In this document: one piece after another, positions 12,053 to 22,424 of the stretch
How positions within the stretch are numbered: the first letter of the stretch is position 1
Layout: each line of letters opens with the position of its first letter
DNA from: Petrolisthes cinctipes
Lineage: Eukaryota > Arthropoda > Malacostraca > Decapoda > Porcellanidae
Length of the DNA: 64,000 nt
NCBI GenBank assembly: GCA_033782935.1
Contig: JAWQEG010000286.1
Span: 6,005,001 to 6,069,000 of the forward strand
Direction of reading: 5' to 3'
Notes under the pieces: generated by a model
Databases searched by the model: none
Told to the model about the DNA's origin: nothing
What the model saw: only the letters and a program-made list of their open reading frames with translations
Translations under genes and position numbers: made by a program

Positions 12053-12746
12053 CTAAGAAAGATTAGTTTAGTGGCCCTCAGCCTCTACAACCCTTTTATT
12101 ATGACAAGGGAGAAGGTGCTAGATGTGGGACAGCAAACCAGCAATCACGAAGGGGATAGAAAGAAAAGGGGGACAGTTAGAGATAGTAATGTTCTTAGAT
12201 ACTTAGTTAATTATTAAGGAAGACATTTGATTTTATTGGAGAGTGCCTGATTCTAAACTCTGCCAGAATAGAGATTACTTCATTATGGGATCTGCATTGA
12301 AGCAGTTTAGAGGAATCAATAGCCCATCAACACAGAGGTGATGCGGAGGTTATGTTCAGCGAAGTATTTGGCTTTTCATGAGATGAGCATGCAATTATGG
12401 TGCTCCTTGGGACCCGAACCACTGCCTATCAATTCTTCAGCTGTCTATCCTTTCCTTTTTTTATTTACTTTCTGTTTGTTGTCCCTCGTCTCTGTCACCT
12501 TAACCCTCGTCCTACAGGGTCTTCCATGCCTGGAACAGTCTTCTTCCTTTCTCGTAAATCCTTTATGGTAGTGTTGTATTAGGTACCATAATATATATTC
12601 CTTAGTTTCTTCACCTTCTCCTTCATTAATTTTATTTTCTATAAACAGTGTAGGCAAGTTACAATAAAAAATTACTCAAATTTGTAAAGTATGTTGAACT
12701 GACCTTAACCAAAGAGGTGTGTGTGTGTGTGTGAACAGTTACTGAC
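12053..12746. other. Intron or downstream sequence, nothing recognised
   Basis: This lies downstream of exon 4 of the methyltransferase gene on the minus strand. A GT microsatellite is at 12717-12732. I looked for the expected final methyltransferase exon here and did not find one. Confidence 0.4.
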
Positions 12747-12883
12747 CTTCATTAAAAAACGACTGTTTTTGCAACGTGTGATAGTAAGAGTGTGTCCATC
12801 CTTGACCACGCCCCCCAGTAGTTGATGTAGTTTGAAAGGCGTGCGGTAATGAAAAAAATTCTGTTTGAATCTCTTGGGTGCAT
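12747..12883 (-). CDS. PMT-like methyltransferase, exon 4
   Basis: The 137 bp exon lies between TTTTCCAG and GTCAGT. It completes codon 155 (Asp, split 1+2) and encodes residues 156-200. The segment FFHYRTPFKLHQLL corresponds to the NPTHYR-type motif after the FRES block in phosphoethanolamine methyltransferases; the usual Asn-Pro-Thr is replaced here. It ends in phase 0. No stop codon is reached, so at least one further exon is expected. Confidence 0.75.
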
Positions 12884-13176
12884 CTGGAAAAGTATGCATC
12901 ATGGCCTTACTACTACTACTATTAGTTCCACTACTACTACTAGATATATTAGTACCAATACTCTTAGAAGTAGTAGTATTACTTCTAAAATTACAAAAAC
13001 AATATAAAAAAAGTACTCGTTAAAATTAGCCACAGAAAAATAAAAAATCAATATTAACATATTGTTTATTGGATAAACCACTATTTCTCCACCCACCACC
13101 CTCCTCGATTACGTCCCAGTAGTCTACCTCAGTCTAAATAAGACTGAATAAATTCAGGCTAATTCTAAAACATATA

Positions 13177-13493
13177 CAGTTAAGGAAGCATATTCTGCCC
13201 CACATTTGTTTGGCATGTGGAAATATCTGGCAACTCTCTCTGTATAGACAGCAGCTCATACAAACCCCAATGACTGAACCACCAATAAACTCCAGTCACG
13301 AAGAGAATGTGTGATATCAATGAAAATTACTGAATATGATTTGTGACCTGGAATTTCACACTCTCTCTTCGTGACTGGAGTTCATTGGTGGTTCAGTTAT
13401 TGGGGTTCGTATGAGCTGCTGTCTATTCAGTGAATGTTTCCAGATATCTCCACATGCCAAGCAAATGTGGGGCAGAATATGCTTCCATAACTG
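13177..13493 (+). mobile_element. Tc1/mariner-type hairpin MITE in PMT intron 3
   Basis: The 317 bp element consists of two near-complementary arms of about 140 bp around a short spacer near 13320-13348. It is bounded by TA at 13175-13176 and 13494-13495, with ends CAGTTAAGGAAGCATATTC and the inverse. TA duplication and CAG ends suggest mobilisation by a Tc1/mariner transposase. The transcript would fold into a long hairpin. Confidence 0.8.
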
Positions 13494-13676
13494 TACAAAT
13501 TAACTATTTATGCAATATTTACATGTTTTACCTCTTAATATCCTACAACCTTCAAACCATGACCTCTTTGTGTGAGGCATCCAGTTCATAGTCAAAATGT
13601 ACTTTCGTTTTTTTTTTTTTTTTTTTTTATACCAGGTATAGAGGAAAATCGCGGTATAGTGGCATACACATTAAAA

Positions 13677-13739
13677 AATATATATATATTTTCCACTACT
13701 GTGACAAATCTTCAAAGTTTATCCAAAAATAACATAGAC

Positions 13740-13772
<33 letters not shown>
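13677..13772. repeat. Simple repeats in PMT intron 3
   Basis: A TA run (about 13677-13690) and an AAT trinucleotide run (about 13741-13772) lie just downstream of the exon 3 donor. A 20-base T run is at about 13610-13629. Confidence 0.8.
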
Positions 13773-13776
<4 letters not shown>

Positions 13777-13804
13777 AACAATAAGCTTTTTCTTGAGAAA
13801 GTAC

Positions 13805-13959
13805 CTTCATCGTATGGTCCACTCTCCCTGAAAATGAAATAACCCCCAGGCTGTAACCACTCCAACACCTGGCCAATCATCTTATCCACCACCTCATCTT
13901 TAGTGCTTACAAATAGCCATACGCTCACCACCAAGTCATATTTTTTGTCAGTCTGAAAT
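13805..13959 (-). CDS. PMT-like methyltransferase, exon 3
   Basis: The 155 bp exon lies between GTGCTTCAG and GTACTT. It encodes residues 103-155 (split codons at both ends). It carries YDLVVSVWLF, the strand-4 region of class I SAM methyltransferases (usually FSNWL or similar in PMTs), then LEWLQPGGYFIFRES, the conserved motif for the following strand. A competing AG six bases inside the chosen acceptor would break the frame with exon 2, so the upstream acceptor was used. Confidence 0.85.
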
Positions 13960-13999
13960 CTGAAGCACAAATTGTGAGTCATTTACCCGGTGAAGTGTA

Positions 14000-14219
14000 C
14001 AGTTGGCGGCAAAAGTCCTGTTGCCTCACCCTGAGGTTTTCGAATGATAACATAAAGGCTAATCATTGTACAGACACATTCAAGATACAAAATTACAATA
14101 TACAGGTTGTAAATTAATAAGCCTCTCTGATTTTTTAGTTCATGAGCCTATGAAGCTTATATTTCCATACATACTTTATGACTTGGTAGATTTAGTAACA
14201 GGACTTTTGCCGCAGGCTG
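14000..14219 (+). mobile_element. Tc1/mariner-type MITE 40 bp upstream of PMT exon 3
   Basis: The 220 bp element is bounded by TA at 13998-13999 and 14220-14221. Its inverted ends share the core GGCAAAAGTCCTGTT in inverse orientation, with three to four mismatches near the tips. It has no coding capacity. It sits in the minus-strand polypyrimidine/branch region of the exon 3 acceptor and may affect splicing. Confidence 0.8.
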
Positions 14220-15362
14220 TACTGTAACATTTGTTGTTGTGTTGGTCAAATTTCAATCAGCTTAACCCTCTGCACACCTCAACAAAACAATTCTCTTTCT
14301 TGCATATACTGACGTGCATGGGTTGTTTACTGGCATAGCTTGTAGGAATCAGTAGCCCTCTAATTCAACTATTACAAACCATTCCATTTTAATAATCTGA
14401 CTAAAAGAATAGACAGATTATATTCCATTCCACTAGGATCACTGGTTTAAAAGTCACATCAATAGTTCCAGAAGTGAACAGAGTGAGGAACGTGAGAGGT
14501 ATTGGCCAAATAATACAATATATTTACATTTTTTCCAGTTTCAGGTATACAGTACTGTATAATATTATATAAAGACATAATTACAGTTTTGTACGTAGGC
14601 TATATGAGTAGCTGCGTGCCAAAAGTCAACAAGCGCCACCCCCACCCCAAAAAAAAAAAAAAATTGCGTTAATAGTAGAAATGAGCTATACAAATCCTCT
14701 TCTACCTCTTGAACAACAGCTAGTCATTATCTGGTATCTCCCGCTATGTCCAAGTCATGGAGGTAGAATAGGAGGAGACGGCGTGCGGCCAGAAAAGTGA
14801 AGTCAGGTCCTCCATCTTGGTATTGGCGAGAAGCTTGCCAGCCGCTCCTTAATTATTAATCTCGCCTTGACCTGTGTCACCCAAAAGGTGAATAATTCCT
14901 ACACTCTGCAGACAATGAAATACATTGCCACTACACAGTTTGAGTGGACACTACCACTATCTTCAGTGGTCAGGACAGAGTGAAGAAATAACATATTATA
15001 CAGTAAAGCAGTTCCTTTTCATGCAGTTATTAACGTATATCATGCGTGTGTGTGTGTGCTTGTGTATGTGTGTGTACAAATTGGGTGTGGTAAAATATGT
15101 CCACGTGTGAGGGAGGGTCACAAAACAAATTAATAAACGGCTGTGTCTGTGTGTTACTTAGGGAGGGACTCATTTATCAATTAGGAAGTTCATTAAGGGA
15201 TTACATTTGCGAGACCCATCACTTAAGGTTGAAAATGTCAAGGTATTGAATATACAACAATAATTCAGTTATTTTTCTTTCTCCGACTTTATGACATTTA
15301 CAGTATAAGAGTTGGCTTCCTTCCCAGTGTAACTGTAATTGGCATTACATGCATCATTAAAT

Positions 15363-15415
<53 letters not shown>

Positions 15416-15718
15416 CGACACTGGACATAGGCTTAATCAAGCCCGTTACCGTGGCCCAGGTCAACTGCTGCTCACACACACACGTCACGACTTCCGAACT
15501 GGTACCCAGCCACAGAGGGAGGGAAGTGAGGGTAATTCCCGAATACTGCAGCTGTTATGGTACCATCGAGTGTGTTTTACGACGTTCGGTGGCCTTATAG
15601 TTAGTACCTCAAACTCAAATCGGAAGAGTAAATATTCTCAGGCCCTCACATGAGAGAATCGATCTCCTGACCTCTAGGTTATGAGTACAGAACACTAACC
15701 ACTCGGCCACCTCCCCTA
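15363..15718 (-). mobile_element. tRNA-derived SINE with (TA)n tail
   Basis: Read on the minus strand, the head is a tRNA-like sequence. An A box (GTGGCCGAGTGGTTA) lies at about 15697-15711 and a B-box-like GATCGATTCTC at about 15653-15663, about 33 bases apart. The A box resembles Ser/Leu tRNAs, but the cloverleaf is decayed. The body ends in a (TA)n tail of about 45 bases at 15369-15413. It is inserted inside the P-like element, so it is younger than that element. Confidence 0.75.
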
Positions 15719-15928
15719 AATTACTGCATTATTCATTTTGCCTCCCTAGTTAGGATGATCGGTTACTTGGCCATGCCAATTGTTCTAGGGAACTGCATAC
15801 CATTGGATTCTGTTCCAATTTTCAGTATGTCAAGCAAGTGTGTTAGAAATATTATAAATAATGTTTCTCTTCAGGTACGGTAATCAATTACTCTGTTCTG
15901 AAAAGTAGGATATTATCTGATTCTGTTA

Positions 15929-16417
15929 ATGAAGAGCCAGAGGAATACGTGTATATTCCAAGTCAGTCTCACCTCTCAGTGTACAAATAAAATAGTTGTA
16001 TATAAATTAATGAAGTCCTTGTACTGTCAACCATGCATTGTTGCCCTAAACTCAGACAAGACTGATAAACATATTCTTTCCTTGGTAAAACTTAAGGACA
16101 GAGTAAACTTGGTGTATCCATCTGATGATGTAATTGATATATGTATTACATCAGGAAAACTGTTCTGGGAAAGAGGGTCCAGCACGACTTTGGAGAGGGC
16201 AGATTGTAACAAAATAATAATTTCAGTGTTGACAAATTATGCCCACAAATACATATTTCCTACTTTAGCTGGCCACATGTACGACTCAGAACCTACTGAA
16301 AATCAGTTGCATTTGTTAATTAGGGCAGTTACTGAAGCATATTTGCAGGTGAGATATGCATACGAGACCAAACAAATTACTAAGAAGTTGGCATCCAAAG
16401 TGAAAGTAAAAAGTTGA
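15929..16417 (+). pseudogene. P/THAP9-type transposase C-terminal fragment
   Basis: A 162-codon open frame; only residues from about 24 onward look homologous. Family features are VVYKLMKSLYCQPCI (the IAGYV-x-KL and CxxC-type segment), KLKDRVNLVYPSDDVIDIC (in the family usually K-x-RGGL-x-P-S) and a closing NQLHLLIRAVTEAYLQVRYAYE (with H and R-x-x conserved). The usual GG of RGGL reads VN. There is no catalytic D-D-E region upstream, and the family proteins are several times longer. Its stop lies about 280 bp from the right TIR, a normal place for the end of a P transposase. Confidence 0.6.
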
Positions 16418-16734
16418 CAGATATATATACAAAACTTATACATTTCAGTGGCCAGTAAGGTATACAGTAATAGGTCAGTAATTTATAATTTTCTATTTAT
16501 ATTATTGTAAATATTAAAAAATGTGTGAATTGTATGTTATTAAAGAATACAAAATACATGTCATAAATAAAAATAAACAAACATCGTGAGGAATCTGGCT
16601 AACCCATGTGGGTACTATGACCCTATCTTGCCAATACTAAGCGTTGGCTGCCGGGCTCCTGACTGGCTTCACTCCACTCAGACCCAACTGAACGCGCGGG
16701 CCGTCTCCTCCTATTCTACCTCCATGGTCTAGGT

Positions 16735-17141
16735 GAATTTTAAATCAAAGGAGTCATTCTGTCTGAGGAGAATGACAACTTAAGAAAATTCCACACGAGA
16801 AGTTATTTTAATTCGTAATATTATGTGATTCTCTATTGGATAGCCATTACTTATTATGTATGAATAACATTGATATACATACCCATTGTCTAAACGTTCC
16901 TGCAGTAGCCATTAATTATCACAAATTATGCAAATCTTTTGTTATAATCTGATCACGAAATGGCAAACAGTGAGCGATGCCAGGCTGCCAGCTTGGGAGA
17001 ACCAGTCCAAACTCTCGTACTGCGTTTTTAAAATGTCTCAATAATTTATGTTTATACTATGTGTCTCACTGTAAATTAAGGGGAGTGTTATTACTTGCTA
17101 GGGTAGGTAGGTGCAGTCACACAGACACCGACAGTCACAGT
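16735..17141. other. Intronic spacer, nothing recognised
   Basis: AT-rich sequence between the P-like and hAT elements within PMT intron 2. No repeat or coding signal is seen. Confidence 0.4.
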
Positions 17142-17149
17142 ACACAGTG

Positions 17150-17846
17150 CAGTGCTGCCAGATGCAGGGAAATTTCCCTGTTTTGGGGAAATTTAGGTCG
17201 ATACAGGGAAACGGAAGAAAATTCAAATACACCAAAATCTAGGGAAATTCAGGAGATTCTGACAGGGAGAAAATTCAAAGTTTAGGGAAATTCTATCTAC
17301 TCGCCTCACTGAATAAACGTCCGTCCGATTTTCGTCCAGTTCGTGTCTGATGCCCGGTTCACATTAGCCCGTGTGTACGGATCCGACATCCGTCAATGAC
17401 GTCACGAGTAGTGCTACGGATGGAAGTGCATCCCGCGATTTGCAGATTTCATCTCAATCCCCAACCAAGCCGTGTGGAGTTTGCATTTCTTAATAGCCAT
17501 TGTCGTGAATAATCATCTCTACTCCTCCAGCTCCAGCAATGCGTAAACGCCGGCCTTACACCCAGAAATACACTGGAATATGGGAACATGACCCAAAATT
17601 CAAGAGTTGGCTGTCAAAGAGTGATAAAGGCCCTCAGTATTTTCACTGCAAATTGTGTAACAAGTGATGTTCAAGAATAGCTGCTTTATAGGGTATGTAA
17701 TGAACAACAATAGTATACTTTTATGACTATTATATTATTTGTACCTATAATTATCGAATTTAAGGTGACAGGGAAAAACAGGGCTAAACAGGTTAATTTT
17801 GTGGATGAATTTAGGGAACTTTGGGCAGCTCGATCTGGCAGCACTG
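17150..17846 (+). mobile_element. hAT transposon, internally deleted, with BED finger remnant
   Basis: The 697 bp element has 14 bp perfect terminal inverted repeats CAGTGCTGCCAGAT and ATCTGGCAGCACTG. It is flanked by the perfect 8 bp duplication ACACAGTG (17142-17149 and 17847-17854). All three traits are diagnostic of hAT transposons. It still holds the start of a transposase gene (17539-17667). The catalytic domain is deleted, so any mobility would depend on another copy. Confidence 0.85.
17539..17667 (+). pseudogene. BED-type zinc-finger start of a hAT transposase
   Basis: A 42-residue frame beginning MRKRRPYTQKYTGIWEHDP. It contains KSWLSKSDKGPQYFHCKLCNK, matching the aromatic-plus-CxxC first half of a BED zinc finger. 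A TGA stop interrupts it right after CxxCNK, and the following bases still read like the rest of the finger. BED fingers sit at the N-terminus of many hAT transposases and bind the element ends. Confidence 0.65.
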
Positions 17847-17936
17847 ACACAGTGTGGTAAGAGAGAGAGTGAGTGAGTGAGTGTGTGTGTAGGGGTAGAC
17901 AGAGGATTAAAGAGGAATGACAAGGTGAATGGATAT

Positions 17937-18231
17937 GGGGGGTAGGGGGAGGATGGGTTGGTAAGAAGCGATGGTGGGGGTAGGGGGAGGATGGGTTGGT
18001 AAGACAGGAGGGTTGGGGTACTCACAGGTGGATGGTAGGAGTAGGGAGAGGATGGGTCTGGTATGAAGGGATAGTGGGGGTAGGTGGAGGATGCGTTGGT
18101 AAGAAGGGAGGGTAGGGGTACGCACTGAGGGATGGTGGGGGTAGGGGGAGGATGGGTTGGTAAGAAGGGAGGGTAGGGGTAGGGGGAGGATGGGTTGGTA
18201 AGAAGGGAGGGTAGGGGGAGGATGGGTTGGT
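17937..18231 (+). repeat. G-rich minisatellite
   Basis: At least seven repeats of the word AGGATGGGTTGGTAAG or close variants occur at irregular spacing (about 29-61 bp), separated by GGTGGGGGTAGGGGGAGG-type runs. The plus strand is extremely G-rich, with many runs of four or five G, so quadruplex formation is plausible. It abuts the 5'-truncated RTE element. Confidence 0.85.
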
Positions 18232-18667
18232 GTGGATAGACATGGGTGGATTGGGTCGAGGATTGTATGGATGACGGGAAATATTGGGATGGTGAAATAT
18301 GCGTGGGTGTGTGCACATGCACCAGTGGGTGAAAAGAGTAGGACGGGGAGAGAGAGGATGAGTGTGTTTTGGGAGGAATTGAATGCATGCCTGAGAAAGA
18401 TTGATAATGGAAGGAGAGTGGTGATGATGGGAAATATAAATGGAAAGGTGGGAGATGAGGAAGTAGGAATTAATGTGGGTAAATGGGGTGTAGAAGGAAT
18501 AAATGAGAATGATGAGTTTCTGGTGGATGTCTGTGCTGAGAGGGGGTTATTCTTGGAAAACACCTTATTTCAGCACAAGATGATCCACAGGTATACATGG
18601 AGAAGAAGGGATGAGAGAGGAGAGCAGGAGAGTTTGATTGATTATGTGGCCGTGGATGAAAGGTTAA

Positions 18668-18789
18668 GGGACCCTATGATGTAGTCAGAAAATTGGAGGT
18701 TTGTGAGTCCTTAAAATTTTGCCACGAAACATCACCCATAGTCAGGAGGAATCACAAGCCTCCAAGTTTCATACAAGATTACAGGGCCC
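18668..18789 (+). mobile_element. TTAA-type MITE inside the RTE endonuclease
   Basis: A 122 bp short member of the family at 5897-6046, between TTAA at 18664-18667 and 18790-18793. The RTE frame reads across the empty site: removing the MITE plus one TTAA links DERLR to KDVVDAKVVRGMF, the expected continuation. This confirms the element borders. Confidence 0.9.
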
Positions 18790-18834
18790 TTAAGGAAGGA
18801 TGTGGTCGATGCAAAAGTGGTGAGAGGAATGTTT

Positions 18835-20571
18835 ATTATTATTATTATTAAAAATAGACCAGAGACACAAAGCTGGGAGACAATGCAAGCATTCTATCAA
18901 TCCGAGGACCCCAGCCCCATGGATACAACCTGAAGAAAAGAAGACAGCTTAGAGAAAGAAAGATGATCGGTTAGCTTAATAAAAACATATTAGCCCTACT
19001 CTTGAAACCAGCCAGTCCTACACAATCAAAGACAGATTCATCAAGGCCATTCCACAGAGACAACGATCGACTGTACTGACAGGTTCTACAGCGCGGCAAT
19101 ACATAAGCAAACGTATAGGAGTCCACTCCACCACGAGTGACACGAGCTGGAACATACAGAGGTGGCAGAGAGGAGTTAAGAGGATGCAGCACATTACTTC
19201 TGATCTTGAAGAGCAGGCACAATGATGCAACAGAACGACGGTGACTCACATAACAATCAAGTAAACAGCCGGTAAGAAAATTAGCATTGGAAACAATCCT
19301 ATCCAGCAAATTGAGATGGCAATCAGCTGCTGAACACCACACTCGAGAACATTATTTCAACAGAGGCAGCACAAAGGAGTTGTAACACCGCAGTAACAAT
19401 GAGTGATCTCCGAACACACACCAAGCTCTACGCATCATACCCAACTTCTGGGAGACAGACCTTGAGATTGACCGAACATGCCTCTCAAAAGTCAGCTTGG
19501 CATCAAATGTAACTCCCAGATTAACCAAATTCTCTGACCCCTCCAATACAGTCCCACCAAGAATCAAGGGTGACGATAAAGGGTACACCGTGTGAGACCT
19601 AGAGACGACCATTGCCCTAGTCTTGCCAGCATTCAACCTCATACCTCACAACCTGCACCAATCACTAATCCTAACCAGGTCACGATCCAATGACTGATCA
19701 ACAGAAATCCTGGCACCAGGGGTCAGCACAGCAGCAATAAGAGTGGAGTCATTTGCATAACCATACAGGTCATTCTCCAAGATGTTAAAGAGTTTAGAGG
19801 TATACAGTAGGAACAACAACGGTCCTAAGACACTACCTTGGGGCACCCCAGACACTAATTCAACTCTTCCACCCCGCACACCATCCACAACAACATACTG
19901 GGATCGAGCAGTGAGGAATTGTGACAAGACAGACAGGACTGAACCGGCAACACCAATACATCAAAGTCTGTAGAGGATACCCAGATGGTTTACCCTTTCA
20001 AACGCGGCAGAAAAGTCAAGTTGCACCAGTCTAGCCTCACGACCCAACTCCAAAACATTCTGCAGTACATGAGAAATACACTGAAGTGCTTCACACGTGC
20101 CAAGACCCCTTCGATATGCAAACTGTGAGGGTGGGAATACACCATTACGTTCCATGAAGTTACTTAAATGCACAGCCACCACCCTCTCAAACACCTTAGA
20201 CAACACAAGAGTGATGGAAATCGGCCTGTAATTGCCAACTGAAGATGAAGGAGGGCCCTTGGGAATTGGGGTAACATTAGCAGACCTCCAACATTCAGGA
20301 AAACTACCAAGACGAAGTAGTCTCATGAAGACCACACTGAGGCGGGGAGCTAGGAAATCAGCTGTCTGTTTAAAGAACAGAAGAGACATTCCCAAGGGGT
20401 CAATACCCCCATAAGAGTCCAACTCATGAAGGAGTTTTTTTAACTTCCCTTGACCTAAAGGCAAATGAGGAGAGACCAAGACAGGGGTGACACATGGAGG
20501 GCAACTCTACAGACTCCCTAGGCTGCTTGCTATCAAAGTGAGCTGCAAGAAATGCAGCCTTACCACTGGTC
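18835..20571 (-). mobile_element. Jockey-type LINE, 5'-truncated, inserted in RTE
   Basis: On the minus strand three open segments cover most of a reverse transcriptase. They contain NVTPIPKGPPSSSVGNYRPI, FAYRRGLGTCEALQ, LVQLDFSAAFERVNH, VSGVPQGSVLGPLLF and YANDSTLIAAV. The last is the YADD catalytic box with Asp to Asn, so activity is lost even without the stops. Downstream are FDAKLTFERHVRSIS and a Cys/Arg-rich tail. The 3' end (low coordinate) is an ATT run at about 18835-18849. No endonuclease or ORF1 is present. Confidence 0.85.
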
Positions 20572-22424
20572 TACCACCTTCCAATGCTCCGACCATTTTG
20601 CGGTGTTGGTAAGGATGAAGGTTAGGGCTAAGTGGGAATATGGTAGGATGGATGAAGGGGTGAGGAACAAGAGGGAGGTGGCTAGTGGGAAATTAGACGA
20701 AGCAGAATATAGGGAGGAACATAAGAGGAGGGTGGGTGAGGTGCTGGGGGATGCAAGGATGGGGATAGGGGAAGGAGTGGGAGTGAATGATGTGTATGAA
20801 ACATTCAAAACTTTAGTGTGTAGGGCAGAATCAGAAGTGGTGGGGTACAAAGGACAAAAGAGGGGGAAGAAAGGGAGTGCATGGTGGTCTGAAGAAGTGA
20901 TGGATGCAGTAGAGAATAAGAAGAAGGCTTTTAGGAGAACCCTGTAGAGATATGTGCCAGAGGAGGTGAAAGAGAGATGGGAGAGGGAATGCAATAAGTG
21001 TAAAAGGAAAGTGAAGAGGATAGTGAGTGAGAGCAAAAGGAGAGTGGATGAGGAGTTTGGTAGGAAACTGAGTGAGAAGTTTAGAGAAAACAAGAAATTA
21101 TTCTGGAAGGAGGTGAAAAGAGAAAGAGGAGAAGGAAAGTCTGGTAGCATGAGAATGAAGAGAGAGGATGGAGATACTGTGAGTGGAAGTGAGGAAGTGA
21201 AAGAAGTGTGGAAGAGGCATTTTGATGGTTTGATGAATGGGGGGACAGGAGGGGAGGCGGTGGTGACATGCATGGGGATGGAGGCAGGTGGTAGACGACA
21301 GGGTGTACAGGAAGATTTGGGAAGGGAAGAGGTTAGGAAAGCAATAGGAAAGTTGAAGATGGGAAAGGCACCGGGGGTGGATGAGATAACTGCAAGAGCA
21401 GCTGAGGTGTGGGGGGAAGAAGGTGGTGGAATGGATGCTGCTTATATGCACTTTGGCTTGGAGACAAGGAGAGGTGCCAGAGAACTAGAGGAGAGCCATA
21501 ATTGTGCCTCTGTACAAGGGGAAGGGGAGTAAGGATGAGTGTGGTATCTGTAGGGGAATAAGCCTTCTTAGTGTACCGGGGAAGGTGTATGGGAAGGTTC
21601 TTACTGAGAGACTGATAGAAGTAACTGGAAATAAAGTCAGTGAGGAGCAGGGAGGGTTCAGAAAGGGTAGAGGATGTGTGGACCAGATCTTTGCAATAAA
21701 ATCAACAGTGGAGAAATATATTGGGAAGGGTAGGAAGTTGTATGCTGCGTTCATGGATTTGGAGAAGGCATGCGATAGGGTTGATAGGACAGCTATGACG
21801 GATGTATTAAGAATTTACGGTGTTGGTGGGCGCTTGCTGGAGGGGATTGAGGCTTTCTATATAGAGGCAAAAGCTTGTGTGAGGGTCGAGGGTGATTTGA
21901 GTGAGAACTTTCATATCAGTGTAGGATTGAGGCAGGGGTGTGTCATGTCACTATGGTTGTTCAATATCATTATGGATGGTTGCATGAGAGAGATAAAGGC
22001 AAAGGTGGAGGGCCTGGGTGCGAAACTGAGGTTGAATGGAGTAGATTCGTCCTTGGTTGCAAGCTTATTTGCGGATGACACTGTGCTGCTGGCCGAGAGT
22101 GAAAGGGAGTTACAGAGGGTGGTGGATGAGTTTCAGTCCGAGTGTAAGCGAAGAAAACTGAAGGTGAATGTTGGTAAGAGTAAGGTGATGGTATTTGAGA
22201 GGACCAAAACAGAAGTAATTGACTTTGCTACATCCTATAGAGTGGCTGTACCAACTGGGACTGAATGTGAGATAACTTTAAGGAGTGAGAGGATGGAGGA
22301 GGTGAGGGAATTCAAGTAACTGGGAACAGTTCTGTGTAAACATGGAAGGAGAAATCAGGGAGAGAACAGTGAGGGGCAGGCAGGTCATAATATCACTGGG
22401 GAGGATTATGAAGGGTAGAAGTGT

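Larger units (their letters stand above)
14756..16726 (+). mobile_element. P-like DNA transposon with perfect 27 bp TIRs
   Basis: The first 27 bases (start CATGGAGGTAGAATAGGAGG) are an exact inverse of the last 27 (16700-16726). The flanking 8 bases are GTCCAAGT (14748-14755) and GTCTAGGT (16727-16734), six of eight identical, as expected for an aged 8 bp target duplication. Drosophila P elements also start with CAT, make 8 bp duplications and prefer GTCC-type targets. Inside, 15929-16417 encodes a fragment resembling the C-terminal part of P/THAP9-type transposases. The left half has no transposase sequence and contains a SINE, so the copy is defective. It lies in PMT intron 2. Confidence 0.75.

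Noticed and set aside
15650..15718. Functional tRNA gene
   Set aside because: It has A- and B-box-like words but cloverleaf pairing is decayed, and it continues into a SINE body with a TA tail.
17735..18563. Long Pro/Ser/Thr-rich open frames on the minus strand
   Set aside because: They are the antisense of the G-rich minisatellite and of the RTE endonuclease; the repeats explain the composition.
20560..21451. Ser/Leu/Pro-rich minus-strand open frames of over 100 codons
   Set aside because: Antisense of the RTE linker and RT, which has clear sense-strand motifs.
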